The notes beneath the pieces were generated by a model. The model saw only the letters and a list, made by a program, of their open reading frames with translations, ran no database searches and was not told the DNA's origin. A stretch of 64,000 bases of DNA, taken from positions 282,849,654 through 282,913,653 of the forward strand of contig CM048747.1 of assembly GCA_026315105.1 (NCBI GenBank), given 5' to 3'. The DNA is from Locusta migratoria (Eukaryota; Arthropoda; Insecta; Orthoptera; Acrididae). Of this stretch, positions 42,731 through 53,374 are shown in pieces. Position 1 is the first letter of the stretch, and every line of letters begins with the position of its first letter. Made by a program: the position numbers and the translations under genes.

Positions 42731-43608
42731 ATCAGAACCACCCCTCCATAATGGGCTAGATGCTAAGCTCTGACAGAAGGTAAGATGCTAGTACTGTGGT
42801 CATTAGAGCTTTGTTGTAAAGTTGTCCATATGTGGAAGGATGAATTAGATAAATAATATGGCCTTTGTTATAGTCTCAATGTGCTGAGAAATGACGTAGG
42901 CCCTAGGTACTTATTTATCTTTACTTTTTCACATTTTTTTGAGAACCTTTTCCATCTACAAGTATTTTCTGACTGACTGTAAATGTTTGGTCTTAAAAAT
43001 CTATTCACTCTCAAATTAATTTTATTGCAAAATTGTACTACTCATTTAAAAGCAATTTTACTCAATACGACGAAAATTAAATACTTTTATTTCATATTTT
43101 TACGTATTAAAAATTTATTGTAGACAAAATATATTATAAATTACATTTACTATTATTGAGTTCGTAGCTCTGATTGGCAACTTAGTTCAATTGAGTAGAT
43201 TGCGCAGTTCTTAGTAACAGCAAGTCATTTATGTTGAATCATTAGGTATATTCGTTATGGTTGAATGTTGTTTCAATTTAATAGGATTTTAATCGCAAAC
43301 ATTTAACACAAAAATTTGTATCTTCGCATGTGATGATGATCTGTCTATGCTCACGGCAGGAGAGACTGATTATGCAGTAGTACGTTTACGTACTAATTTA
43401 ATAAATATGTGAATTACAACATTTTGAACCTCCCGAGGCAAAAACCATTTACTTCCTATTTCTAAAAGGATTTAAGTACAACTAATTCTTAGCATGTACG
43501 GCCAGTTGTACAGTAGTTTGAACAGAAAGACGTGGGTCTATAATTTACAACGAGCAACAGCTCATGCTTTTCTCTCAACACAACTGTTTAACAAACAAAA
43601 CAATTTGA
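42731..43608. other. Upstream flank of Eaf, nothing recognised
   Basis: A+T-rich; no repeat family or exon was recognised. It probably includes promoter or 5' untranslated exons of Eaf or a neighbouring gene, but I see no specific element. Confidence 0.4.
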
Positions 43609-43917
43609 TTTCCCATTTCAAACATTACTAAACAGTACAATATTATTGTGAGCAAAGATACTGCGGGAAGTTTAGTACGAACTACGAAGCCTTCACCGCT
43701 GATATGCTCACCTCACTGCGAAAGTGTGAATCAGCCGACAAGTGACGATGAAACTGTAAACAATTATTTACCTGATCCATGTAGAAATATAACAGTCCCT
43801 TTATTAGTGGTGTTCCTTTGCATAATTGCAGCAACGCTTCCAATTTTTGAACTCATTTTTCAGCAGGTGTATAGTGCTATTCCGGAACTTATGTTACGTA
43901 TGTTTCTTTACCAGTGA
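43609..43917 (+). other. Open frame with one hydrophobic segment, no ATG start
   Basis: After a stop at 43606-43608 the frame stays open for about 100 codons to a TGA at 43915-43917, but it has no ATG except near the end (ELMLRMFLYQ), and reading as a free gene would require a GTG. The last 45 residues contain a strong hydrophobic run (VPLLVVFLCIIAATLPIFEL) that could be a single membrane span. It might be the terminal coding exon of a small membrane protein whose start lies in an upstream exon, or chance openness in the 5' region of Eaf. I do not recognise the protein. It ends 290 bp before the Eaf ATG. Confidence 0.2.
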
Positions 43918-44207
43918 TACAACTTGTAAGTTGTAACTATTGTGAAAATTTCATATGTCAGGCTTCATCGAGATCTTCTGTGCATCGGTGTTTTACTTGA
44001 AAAGTGTGCAACAGTTGGTGGATTGCAACGAGTTTCGTGGTAGTTACGCTGGAGATAGTGAGTAGGCCTAGTGAGAACAGTATTCAAATTTCCACGGGTG
44101 ATGAAAAGGATGCATAGAAGCTTGTCCAGATCTCTAATGTGCAAAATGTAATGCGACTTTGAAGTATTAACAGATTGTGAAATAATATAAATGTCATAGT
44201 TTAAAAA

Positions 44208-45059
44208 ATGCCACCAGGAAAGCAAAATGCCCGGATGTCTCGTGCCAACGGCGCAGACGAAGATAATAGAACGATTGCAGAAAAGTTAGCATTAGGATCT
44301 GAAGTGAAAGAATTGAAAATGGGCCGTAGTTTCATGAATGACAAGTCTGTATCATTCCATACTTTGCGCTATGACTTCAAACCAGCTAGTGTCGACGTTT
44401 CAAAAGACGCAGCTGTTGCCATTGAAGGAAATCAGAAAGTGACCGTAACAGTGCCCCATGTAGACGGTGCAGGTACCCCCCATACCGTATATAAAGGCTC
44501 ATACCGGCCGTACCAGAAAGAATGTGTTCTGATAATAGATAGAAAAACTGGAAAAGTGACACTTGAGAAACTGAGTAGCAACTTACAACTAAAGAAAACT
44601 CGTTCTGAATCAGAAGGTTTTAACAAGAGAAGCAGCTTGCTCCGTGCACAGCAGATGGCTTCTTCATTATCAACAGTTATACCACGACATTCACCATTGC
44701 ATCCATCACCATCACATCATTCTCGTAGTCCAACCCAGACGTCAAATCAAGCAACATCATCAGCAAGCAGTTTACCACTTATTGGTCTGGATGAAATTAA
44801 TGATACTGTCTGCCTGCCAGCACCTATACCTTCTCAGCAAGAAAATATGGGCCAGCAGTCTTCTCTTCCTTCTCTTTCAGAGTCATCATCAAGTGATAGT
44901 TCTCCAGATCAGTCTGACAGTGAACCAGAAACCAAGCCTTCAATGGTTCATCAGTCTTTTCACAGTGGTGCCAGTAATAATATCAATGGACAGTTTTCAG
45001 GTTTTTCTAAGATTCTGAATGAAGATTTGCAGTTGTCAGAATCAGGCTCAGACGACTAA
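44208..45059 (+). CDS. Eaf: ELL-associated factor (Eaf), intronless
   Basis: Encodes 283 residues starting MPPGKQNARMSRANGAD. Eaf binds and stimulates the RNA polymerase II elongation factor ELL, as part of elongation complexes in the nucleus. The conserved N-terminal domain spans about residues 25-125: ELKMGRSF, SFHTLRYDFKPASVD, VTVTVPHV, KGSYRPYQKECVLIIDRKTG and LEKLSSNLQLKKTR, all typical of EAF1/EAF2. The middle is Ser/Pro/His-rich and the end is an acidic transactivation-type tail, ILNEDLQLSESGSDD, matching the vertebrate C-terminus. The frame has no intron and no lesion, whereas vertebrate EAF genes have several exons. It could therefore be a retrocopy under constraint or a genuine single-exon gene; the sequence alone does not settle this. 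An AATAAA lies at 45187-45192. Confidence 0.9.
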   Translation: MPPGKQNARMSRANGADEDNRTIAEKLALGSEVKELKMGRSFMNDKSVSFHTLRYDFKPASVDVSKDAAVAIEGNQKVTVTVPHVDGAGTPHTVYKGSYRPYQKECVLIIDRKTGKVTLEKLSSNLQLKKTRSESEGFNKRSSLLRAQQMASSLSTVIPRHSPLHPSPSHHSRSPTQTSNQATSSASSLPLIGLDEINDTVCLPAPIPSQQENMGQQSSLPSLSESSSSDSSPDQSDSEPETKPSMVHQSFHSGASNNINGQFSGFSKILNEDLQLSESGSDD

Positions 45060-45186
45060 AATGTTCATTCCATAAATTATTGTTTGGAAGTAATCTTCAG
45101 TTCCTCTGCCATGGCAAATAGTGTTGTAGCTGCCCTGTAACCTGAAAATGTGCAGTTTATTTATTTGTTGTCATGTGAGATTTGTT

Positions 45187-45192
45187 AATAAA
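45187..45192 (+). terminator. Poly(A) signal downstream of Eaf
   Basis: AATAAA, 128 bp after the Eaf stop codon and in the right orientation. No poly(A) tract follows, so if Eaf were a retrocopy its tail would have to be elsewhere. Another AATAAA occurs near 45566. Confidence 0.5.
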
Positions 45193-46178
45193 ACCTTACA
45201 CCACATTGTGCCTGTTGCATACATATCAGCAGTGTATTGTTACCAGTAGGCCTAGGCCTTTTTGTTGAAAGTTTATCATTAAAGAGTTGTGATTTTTATT
45301 TTAAAGAGGAACACACAAATCACTGCTACCTCTATTTAAGAAGAAAGAAAGCTATTATCTGTTGGAGGATACTTTTTAAAGAAACAGGAGATCTGAGTAA
45401 TATCAAAATTTGTGTTGTAAACACTACATAATGGTGCTTGAGAAAGAACAGTCTATCAGTTGGACATTGTGACAGATGGTCTGTCTGGTCGTTAAAAGTG
45501 CAATATTTAGTCTATTTACATTGTGTTGTATTATGTAAAGACAAGAAAATGAACTTGTCAACTATGAATAAATTAGAAATTGCCATATGAAACAGTTAAA
45601 TTTATTTTAATGTTCATTATATGATTGTGTACCTTTCTTCTCAAAGAAAGAAAACAAAATTAAAATATTATTATTGTATTTTTTTAAGTTCATTTTGAAA
45701 TTTCCATAGTTATCATTTGAAACACAGTACTGCAGGATAAAGCAAATAGTTTAGTCCAACAGTTACGATGTGTAAACATACATGTGAAAGTGATATATTT
45801 AAATGAATGTTTAATGAACTTTTATAAATCTTCCATTATAGATAAATGAATTGTAGTATACAGCCTTCCACAACAGATATTTTGATACCCTTCTAACACT
45901 ACACACACTGTTCCAGGCAAAATAAGATGAAATAATTACTGTTCTTTGTTTTATTAGTTCACATCAAGCAATGCATGTTCTGTGTAGGAAAGGTAAAAGT
46001 GCTCTCAACACAAAGGTTGGTTTTTAATACTACAATGCTTAGTGATCTAGTCTTCCTTTGACTATTGAACTGACTTTACCAGTCATTTATTGGGAGGGGT
46101 TGCTATATTATGTAGTCATAATCATGGAGGAGCTTCCATTTTGCACATGTATAAATCATTGCCAGAAGAGATGAGTGC
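45193..46178. other. 3' flank of Eaf, nothing recognised
   Basis: A+T-rich sequence; part may be 3' untranslated region if the distal poly(A) signal is used. No transposon motif. Confidence 0.45.
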
Positions 46179-46209
46179 AAAAAAAAAAAAAAAAAAAAAG
46201 GGGGGGGGG
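46179..46209 (+). repeat. A21-G10 homopolymer junction
   Basis: Twenty-one A residues followed directly by ten G residues. It lies 1.1 kb after the Eaf stop and is not preceded by AATAAA within 30 bp. Confidence 0.9.
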
Positions 46210-46289
46210 TGATAACATTTGGGGATTACCGTCTAATTTGTCAAGCATAGAATTGTTATCCGTGAACATTTATTTCTGGCTCACCTGTA

Positions 46290-46683
46290 GACAGGGATAC
46301 CACCCGTCAACTTTGACCCATGACGTCATCGCAGCGTGGTAGTTTTGAGGTGCATATTTGTAGATGGCATATGTATTGGTTGAGTTAAAGATGATAGTTT
46401 GTTTTCAAACAAAACATTAATATTTTGTGTTTAAAAAGTGATCTGTAGCTTCTCTCTGATGGTTAGGTGTAGGTTAACAGATTTATTTATTTATTTTTTA
46501 TGTGAGCGCCAAAGGTGCGAATTTTTGGGCTGAGACCTGTGATCGATGGTACATTCTGTTATCTATAATAACTACAGATTATTTGTATCTAGAATTCAGA
46601 AGTATTAAGATAGCCCGTATACTGGTTTTTCTGGCATTTTGATTTGTCGTCGTGGGTCAAAACAGATGGGTGGTATCCCAGTC
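46290..46683. mobile_element. 394-bp MITE with TA duplication
   Basis: GACAGGGATACCACCC at 46290-46305 is mirrored by GGGTGGTATCCCAGTC at 46668-46683. Similarity continues inward through TTTGACCCA..GACG, giving inverted ends of about 35 bp with a few mismatches. TA flanks both sides (46288-46289 and 46684-46685). There is no reading frame. TA duplication and termini of this size suggest mobilisation by a Tc1/mariner-superfamily transposase. Confidence 0.82.
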
Positions 46684-49600
46684 TATAGTTATGCCTTATT
46701 TCTTTACAATAGGCTACCATTACAAATATTTTACAGTGTACTATAATTACTGTACTTTTTGTAATAGACCTACAGGATTGTGTCTTCTTATTATGGTAAA
46801 GTTATATGAGCATTTTTGGATAGACCGTTGCTTGAGTCGCTTCTTGAAAGTAACCTGTTAGCATCTATCTTATGAAAGATATGGCCTACTTCAGAAAGTC
46901 ATGGTTTTTGGGATCTCTCCTGTTTCACCGTAGAACAACTAAATTGTTCAGCTTTGATCAGTTTATTTCAACTCAAATTTCAGGTATAATTTGTCATCAT
47001 ATTCAGACTTCTGTCCGTGTCAGGTAATGTCATTAAGTGAAGCAAGACCAGCTGGGGATAAAAATTTACTTGCAGCAGTGGCAGTGTAGGGTGCTGAAGC
47101 TACCAACGTCTGTTGAACACTCTTTGAAAAATCAAGTCGCATAGAATGAAGGAGAATAATATTTTGTGTTGACCATGAAATAAATAGTGCTGTTGCTGCA
47201 TTATGTTTGATAGGGTCTTGAATGTACCCTTTCCTGGGTAGTAGGCCTAAATTAATTATCCTTGTAAAATGAATTTTTTGTTGCCAACATTAGTACACTT
47301 CCATAAGTAAAATTTAACCCAGCTGGGTGCTCAAAGATCTCCAAGTGATAGTAATGAACATTAACATGGGCTAAATCAAAAGCATGTAAAATTTATATTG
47401 TAGAACATTCACAACAGAGCTGTATTATAAATTCCTATTTATATATATTATTCTCTTGATGTAGGGCTTATGATGTGTGAAGGATGGTAAAATTTTACTT
47501 AGCATCCTGGCAGTCTCGAGTGATAAAATTGGTAACCTCAACAACACAGTAGAAAATCTTTACCAAGATATCACACTATTGGTTAATGCCAACATTATCT
47601 CGCAAGGCCACCCGGAAGATCAGTAAAATTTAACTGTTTAGGCTACATTGTTTTCCTGGATGGTGGCCTGAGACCAAAACTACAGGCACTGCTTCACGTA
47701 TTTCCAACATATTGTGACACTAATAATTGCCATCTGTAAAAATTACATTTTATAGTTTACTCTAGTCAGTAATTCCCATGATGTGGTAGGACTACATACA
47801 CCTTGTTTTATGCAAACAGTTTTACTTTTTAAAAATCAAACAGTTTGAGGGCATCAGGTGCAGCCATAACAGGCGACTGATTCCAAATCCCTACAAATGG
47901 TATTTATTTGATTTTATATAAGTGTTGTCCCTATGTTTTCTTTATTACTAGACCTCTTCACTGCACTTTTATGACAGTAATCATTATTTAAACATTAATA
48001 TTATGTAGGTTGCTTTGCTTCTTGTTACAATCATTTATCACAGCTTTTCCCAAGAAAAAGGGTTAAAGGTATGAAAGAGGTTGTGATTAAAGTAGAACAA
48101 TGAAAAGGAGCCAATTGTTGCATATAAATTTATTGAGAGAACTGTAACTGAGTAACGAAAATCAGCTTTCCCTTCTCTCTTGAAAGAAGTTCATTCAAAC
48201 CATTATCAGAAATATCTGCAACTGAAATACCAAGTTGTTTCAATGTTTAAAACTTGAACATAGGTTGTACTGTAAACAACTGACCAAAAAATGTAAAGGA
48301 GATGGCTTGGAAGAGAGAACTGGTCTCCCCCCCCCCCCTCCCTCTTCCCGTTATTTATGCCACTGGACATTACATGTAACTATGATATCAATGTTCTGCT
48401 GGCCAAGAAAACCTTTAAATATCCTACCTACCTAACATCTAACCTTTCTTAATGGCACTTTGAATCCAGAACACTCGCACTCAATAGATAAAGTAACTCT
48501 TCCAGAAAAGGATTATATTACTATGGGATGAAATTTCAAATACATTCAAAATTCTTGGAAATACAGCATAAGACCTATGTTTCTAATAGCAATGTGTATG
48601 TTCTACTTACACTTACATAATCATCCAGACATACCTTTGCTCTAGCACTCTAAAGGATGACTCGACACCATAACTAAGAAGCAATTAGATTATGGCAAGA
48701 AGAATTAAATTCTGAGCACGTTAGAGTATTAAAATCTAGATTTGAGGAACAAGGTGGGAACAAGAAATATCACTCACTCTTGTGAGATGTTAATTGAGAC
48801 TGAAGTTTAAACCATCATAAATGAAATATATATAAATAAAAATGCATTAAATTATGTATTTAAATATAGAAATATTTAAAATAAAGTTACTCAAGCCGAC
48901 CCCAAAGTAAGAATGGGAAAAATTTTTTGAAGAAGGGGGGAATTCAGAAGAGCAAATAATAACATGCCCATATAAACACTGAAAATTACTGCTTGGCACA
49001 GTTAACAGAGGACCAAGTTTCTTAAACAGCAATGTCCTGCAGACTTTTCCAGTCATGGAAGACTATTCAGTGAATCAAGATAGATTTATTTATTTTTACA
49101 AATAATGAGTTCAAATGAGGTAATTCAGAAGCATGTCTGCTAATAGCATTTTCAATAGGGTCTGGTGCCTAGTTCACTTTGAGTCATTCCAATTGTTTTC
49201 AACAACTAAGAGTATTGACCTCATGTGTACAGTGACAATCAACTGCGTGTACAGTAGTAATATGATCATGTGCAAATGCAGAATTCCTATCTTGAGTCTT
49301 CAGTTCCAACACCCGGGTTACCCATTAAAGATTGGATGGTAGGTTTTGACCTATTCATTCATTTTGCATAGATTAGATGTACTTTTTGTTCCATTTGATT
49401 CATATTGAGGAAATTCTCTTGGATGTAGAAATTGCACAGAAAAACAAGAATACACAATAATTATAATATGTACAAAATAATAACATACATGTTAATGTAA
49501 CTTCCACAGATCTCATGTGAAATTTCTTTTATACGTGTGGAATTGGTAAAAATAAATAAATCTTAAGCATATTTACATTTAATAGAACATCAAACTTGTT

Positions 49601-50690
49601 TTCCAATACTGAACGTTCAAAACCTTATGACAGTTCTTAAACTATTGTAGCCATCAGAATAAAATGACATTTTACAAAATTTATTTACAATGATTGGATT
49701 AAGATTTATACAGAAGTCAGATTGTATGTGATATTCACATTGTGAGATCATTAACAACATACACAACAATTCTGCAAAGACATTAATCTTTGAAGTAGGA
49801 GGAGTTGGACACAAAGTTGCAGTAATTCCTTTTGACCAGGACCTTCCAACCTTTGGTCTGCAGGCACCTTAGAGGACCACCAACTCTTTCTACTGTGCTC
49901 TTTGTCACTGTTTACCAAAACTTGTAATGAAAAATTATTGAAATTATTAACAAGTATAGATAGGAAATTTATTGATATTATCATTATTTTTTGTTTCAGA
50001 AATATGTGCATGTTTATTTTAGGATGTGTTCCCAAACAGCAGCTGTGGTTCCCAAGTGGGACACCTCATGAACTTTAGTGCCTTTGTGAGTGCACTAATT
50101 ACTTAATAATTCACTTTTTAACTAGTTTATTACTTCCAGCTCTGATCAGTCACTTAAGTCAGGACCATTGAATAAGCAACTAGTTTTTACCATTTCCTTT
50201 ACAGCAAGGAAAGCCCCTGGTTAGAATTACTGAGAAGGGAGGATGGACAAATGAAGAACAATCACATCCAATACCACAGCTAGATTTAATACGCAAAAAT
50301 TCTGCAAGTGCTTCATGAGTTGTAGTAACCTATGGAGGTAGAATAACTAGTAACACATGTACAACAAAAGCTATTTAGTAATGGGTTTTATCAAGACAGA
50401 TCAGGATAATGTCCAATGTATAATTTGTACACGAGTCCTTCTGAACAGTTCATTGGTTTCAGTGAACACTTACACTGCAGGTGTCATATGTACCTGCCAC
50501 TTTCTACTTAATGCAAACTAATTTTGGTAACAATAGTAATCAAAGCAGTCAACAATTTGAAAATTGCTTTGAACACAACAATGCTTTACAAGACATGGTC
50601 CTATTTGGAAGTGGTATGCTGTTTTCTTCCTCCAACCTTTGAACTGATTGGCCCAGCCAGTTATAGCGGGACCTACAGTTTAATATGGAT
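46684..50690. other. Intergenic A+T-rich DNA, nothing recognised
   Basis: Four kilobases in which I recognise no exon, transposon coding motif or structural RNA; a C-rich run lies near 48330. A search for the missing first exons of LYPLAL1 by its FLHGSG motif found nothing here by eye. Confidence 0.4.
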
Positions 50691-50870
50691 TCAAAACCAT
50701 GGCGCTACTCAACACTTTTCACATCAGCTACATTGCCAGAGGTGAAAGAAGTGAAAAGCGACAGACAAAAATCCTAGGACTTGCCAAGGATCGAACCCAC
50801 GACCTATGGATTCATAGTCTGAAACTGTTAACAAGCCACGCAGCACTGATAGTATCAAAACTAAATACAC
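50690..50870 (-). repeat. Possible tRNA-derived repeat
   Basis: On the minus strand CGTGGGTTCGATCCTTGG near 50797-50780 contains a B-box (GGTTCGATCC), with a degenerate A-box-like region 40 bp upstream. A body with AAGTCCTAGG follows. Only one copy is seen here, and no target duplication was found. Confidence 0.4.
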
Positions 50871-51650
50871 ACATGAAATTTATATTCAGTAGTATTTATT
50901 CCAGGAAAAAAAATTTAAAAAGAACTCCAGTATTGACATACATAAACAAACAAGTGCTATTTTTGTTATATTATTTTTTACACCACATTACAATAAAAAC
51001 ACACACACAAAAGATAACATAGAAGTGAATTTTAACATTCATAATGGAGCACCATATGGTACAACTTGAAGCAAGGAGAGATACACAGGTTAACACTACA
51101 TGCAGTGCACTCAGTTGCGATGTCCTTCCTCCCAGCCTCCTAATAAATCTTGACTTGCCATTATTTTCAAGTTAGATTGAATCATCATCAAGTACTGCAT
51201 TTTAGTCAGCTGTAGACCCATCAAGGACTTTGTAAACTGTTTGCTCCAGATGTTTCTCCTCAGCAACAGCACACAAAATAAATGGAGTGGAGAAAACCCA
51301 AACATAGGGTAAAGCCTACGAAGTAAGCAACAACAACATAGATTTCAGTAAGGAAGAACTTTTCCAATGAAGCTAATACTGCCATCTACATCACAGTGCA
51401 AACTACACCATTTGTAGACCACACAGACTTTGTGGGAGTCAAAAATATACATTAGAGGCTGTGGAAAATAATTGGTGCTGGTGAAATCTATTATTACAAC
51501 AGTCGCACTTTCTCGTTTCCTGCAAGTGCCATAATATTCTGTCAGCCACATGCTAAGTATTAAATTACACCATCATTTGAGTGTACTCTCTTGATGTCCA
51601 GCACTGAAATTAGCTGCTTCTCTAACACTGCATGAAATCTCGTGCAAAAA
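50871..51650. other. Two minus-strand open frames of unknown nature
   Basis: Minus-strand frames at 51345-51551 and 51111-51305 are each open for about 65 codons and end in separate stops. Neither resembles a family I know, and there are no convincing splice sites between them. They may be chance frames or part of the hAT-like remnant on the other strand. Confidence 0.25.
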
Positions 51651-52210
51651 TAATTAATGAAGTCATTAAAAAGCTTCTTTCTTGGTAATTTATGGACTGT
51701 CGAAGACAGACAAAGCTCAAACAGTATTGAGAAACCATCACAACACCTTATGTTGACAATATTGTTTCTTTTACGCCATACCGAAAGGTTGTAAATCTTG
51801 TATTTTCAGTGGCACTATCAAGAGAGAGATTGCTGGCATGTCAAATGATGTGAGAGAATATCTGGTTTCTCACAACCAATGCTACTTTTTCTCCGAGTAC
51901 ATGTATCTAAAGCGATTTTATCAGCTTTTCCTCATTATGAATACTCAGGATTTTTTCAAGGACAACCTCTCATTGTGCAGACCACTACCTGCCGGTTAAA
52001 AAGGTGCTGAAATATTTAGTTTGTTGAACAATTTTTTAAAGACCAATGAAATCTCATGACCTAATTGCATCAATGTGTACACAGATGGTACAAAGGCTAT
52101 GGTCCAACAGTTGGAGCAATAGCTAAAACAAAAGATTTGGTTATCTGGATAGCTGCAACTGAAAGCATGGTTATTGCAAAAAACGTGACTTCAGTTCTAT
52201 GAAGACTTTT
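51651..52210 (+). pseudogene. Possible hAT-type transposase remnant
   Basis: The plus strand shows VYTDGTKAM near 52075-52105, which resembles the catalytic GI.TDGA.AM block of hAT transposases of the ZBED/SCAND3-like type. After a frame change comes VGAIAKTKDLVIWIAATESM near 52110-52170, where the family has GVVA.IK..AP.A.W.HC..HRE.L. His and Cys of that motif are not conserved. The assignment rests on these two adjacent blocks only. Confidence 0.4.
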
Positions 52211-52479
52211 TATTCAAGCCCAGGAAAAGCCATGAACCACAACAGATACCAACCAGATAACATACTGTTTCACAGGACATGCACTGACAGGCTGAATTGC
52301 ACAGTCTTTTGACAATTTATTCATTCACCTGAATATGGGACTCACTACATTTACATGCGACACATCTTCTGGAAGATGCAAACCAAATTTCTTAAAACAC
52401 TGGCTGTTGCTTGGGGTTTCTTACTGGGTGGTGAAGTGGTATATCCAGTTGAGGTTACGGGTGGACGAGAGATCTTTCA

Positions 52480-52980
52480 CCAGGGCAGTGTGGTTGAATT
52501 TAAGTGTAGGGCTAAAGGTTAAGCTATTCAACAGGACAGATGTATTTGGCATAGAAAGGGATTTGGATGAGAGGTTGGACTGAATTGGGATTGGTGTCAG
52601 GTGTTACATGGTATTGCGGGTGGTGATGGTTGTGGTAGGTTCTGTGTGGGGTAAGTGCTGTGATTGGAAGATCCAGTACGTAATTCAATTTCAAACCTTG
52701 CTTTGAAACTTCTGACCACTCTACCAAAGAGATCCTCCTGCTCTTTCCAAAACCATCCCTTGCAGGCATTGGCAGTATCTCTCACTTTCGCACACCACCA
52801 CCTCAAGGCCCAGGTTGTCAGTAACATTTTCCTTCTTTTTCCCTTTTTCTTCCCTCTCCTACCTGATAAAGGAAAGCTAGTTCATTTATTTTTGTGTGAC
52901 TATCAGTGGTACAGAACTAAGGCAAGTACTGACAAACCACTCTATCTCATTTGAATAATATTTTCATTTATTTCTTCAAA
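52480..52980. repeat. Dispersed repeat, decayed
   Basis: The right part (52820-52980) contains TTTTTCCCTTTTTCTTCCCTCTCC, CTGATAAAGGAAAGCT, TGTGTGACTATCAGTGGTAC and GCAAGTACTGACAAACCACT, colinear with the right arm of the inverted element at 31475-31632 and so a third copy of that family. The left part shows no recognisable relation. Confidence 0.5.
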
Positions 52981-53121
52981 ATACTTGTTACAGAATAAGA
53001 AATATATTATGGTAAGCAGAAGTTCAATGTCACAATATGGTTTTCAAACTTGGTGCTGATGAGATGTAATGAGTCTCGTAGAGGTACTTTTGTAAATAAG
53101 GATATGTCAAAGATGACCTGA
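52981..53121. other. Short non-coding spacer
   Basis: Between the dispersed repeat and the Tigger-like element. No feature seen. Confidence 0.4.
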
Positions 53122-53374
53122 CAAGGGAACATCAAAAACTCTACCTTTTATTTTCTCACAAAAAAAAAAAAAAAATACATGAGCTAGATATCAACCTCAG
53201 AAATCGATATCACGTGAAAATTTGGGCCATTATTCAGATACTACATAGTTACAGCCTACTCAAAGTAGAGCTTTTAAACATTCGCGCGCTTGGGTTGTCC
53301 CTTACTCGGTCCGCTTCACTGCAGCCGCTTAATGCCCGAACATATAGTACTGTAAGCAGAGTCTAGTAAGAGGT

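Noticed and set aside
43648..43917. Free-standing 89-residue gene starting at 43648
   Set aside because: The first codon would be GTG, which is not an accepted start for a nuclear gene; kept only as a possible exon.
44644..45018. Overlapping plus-strand frame inside Eaf
   Set aside because: It arises from His/Ser-rich codon composition in the Eaf middle region; the Eaf frame has clear homology.
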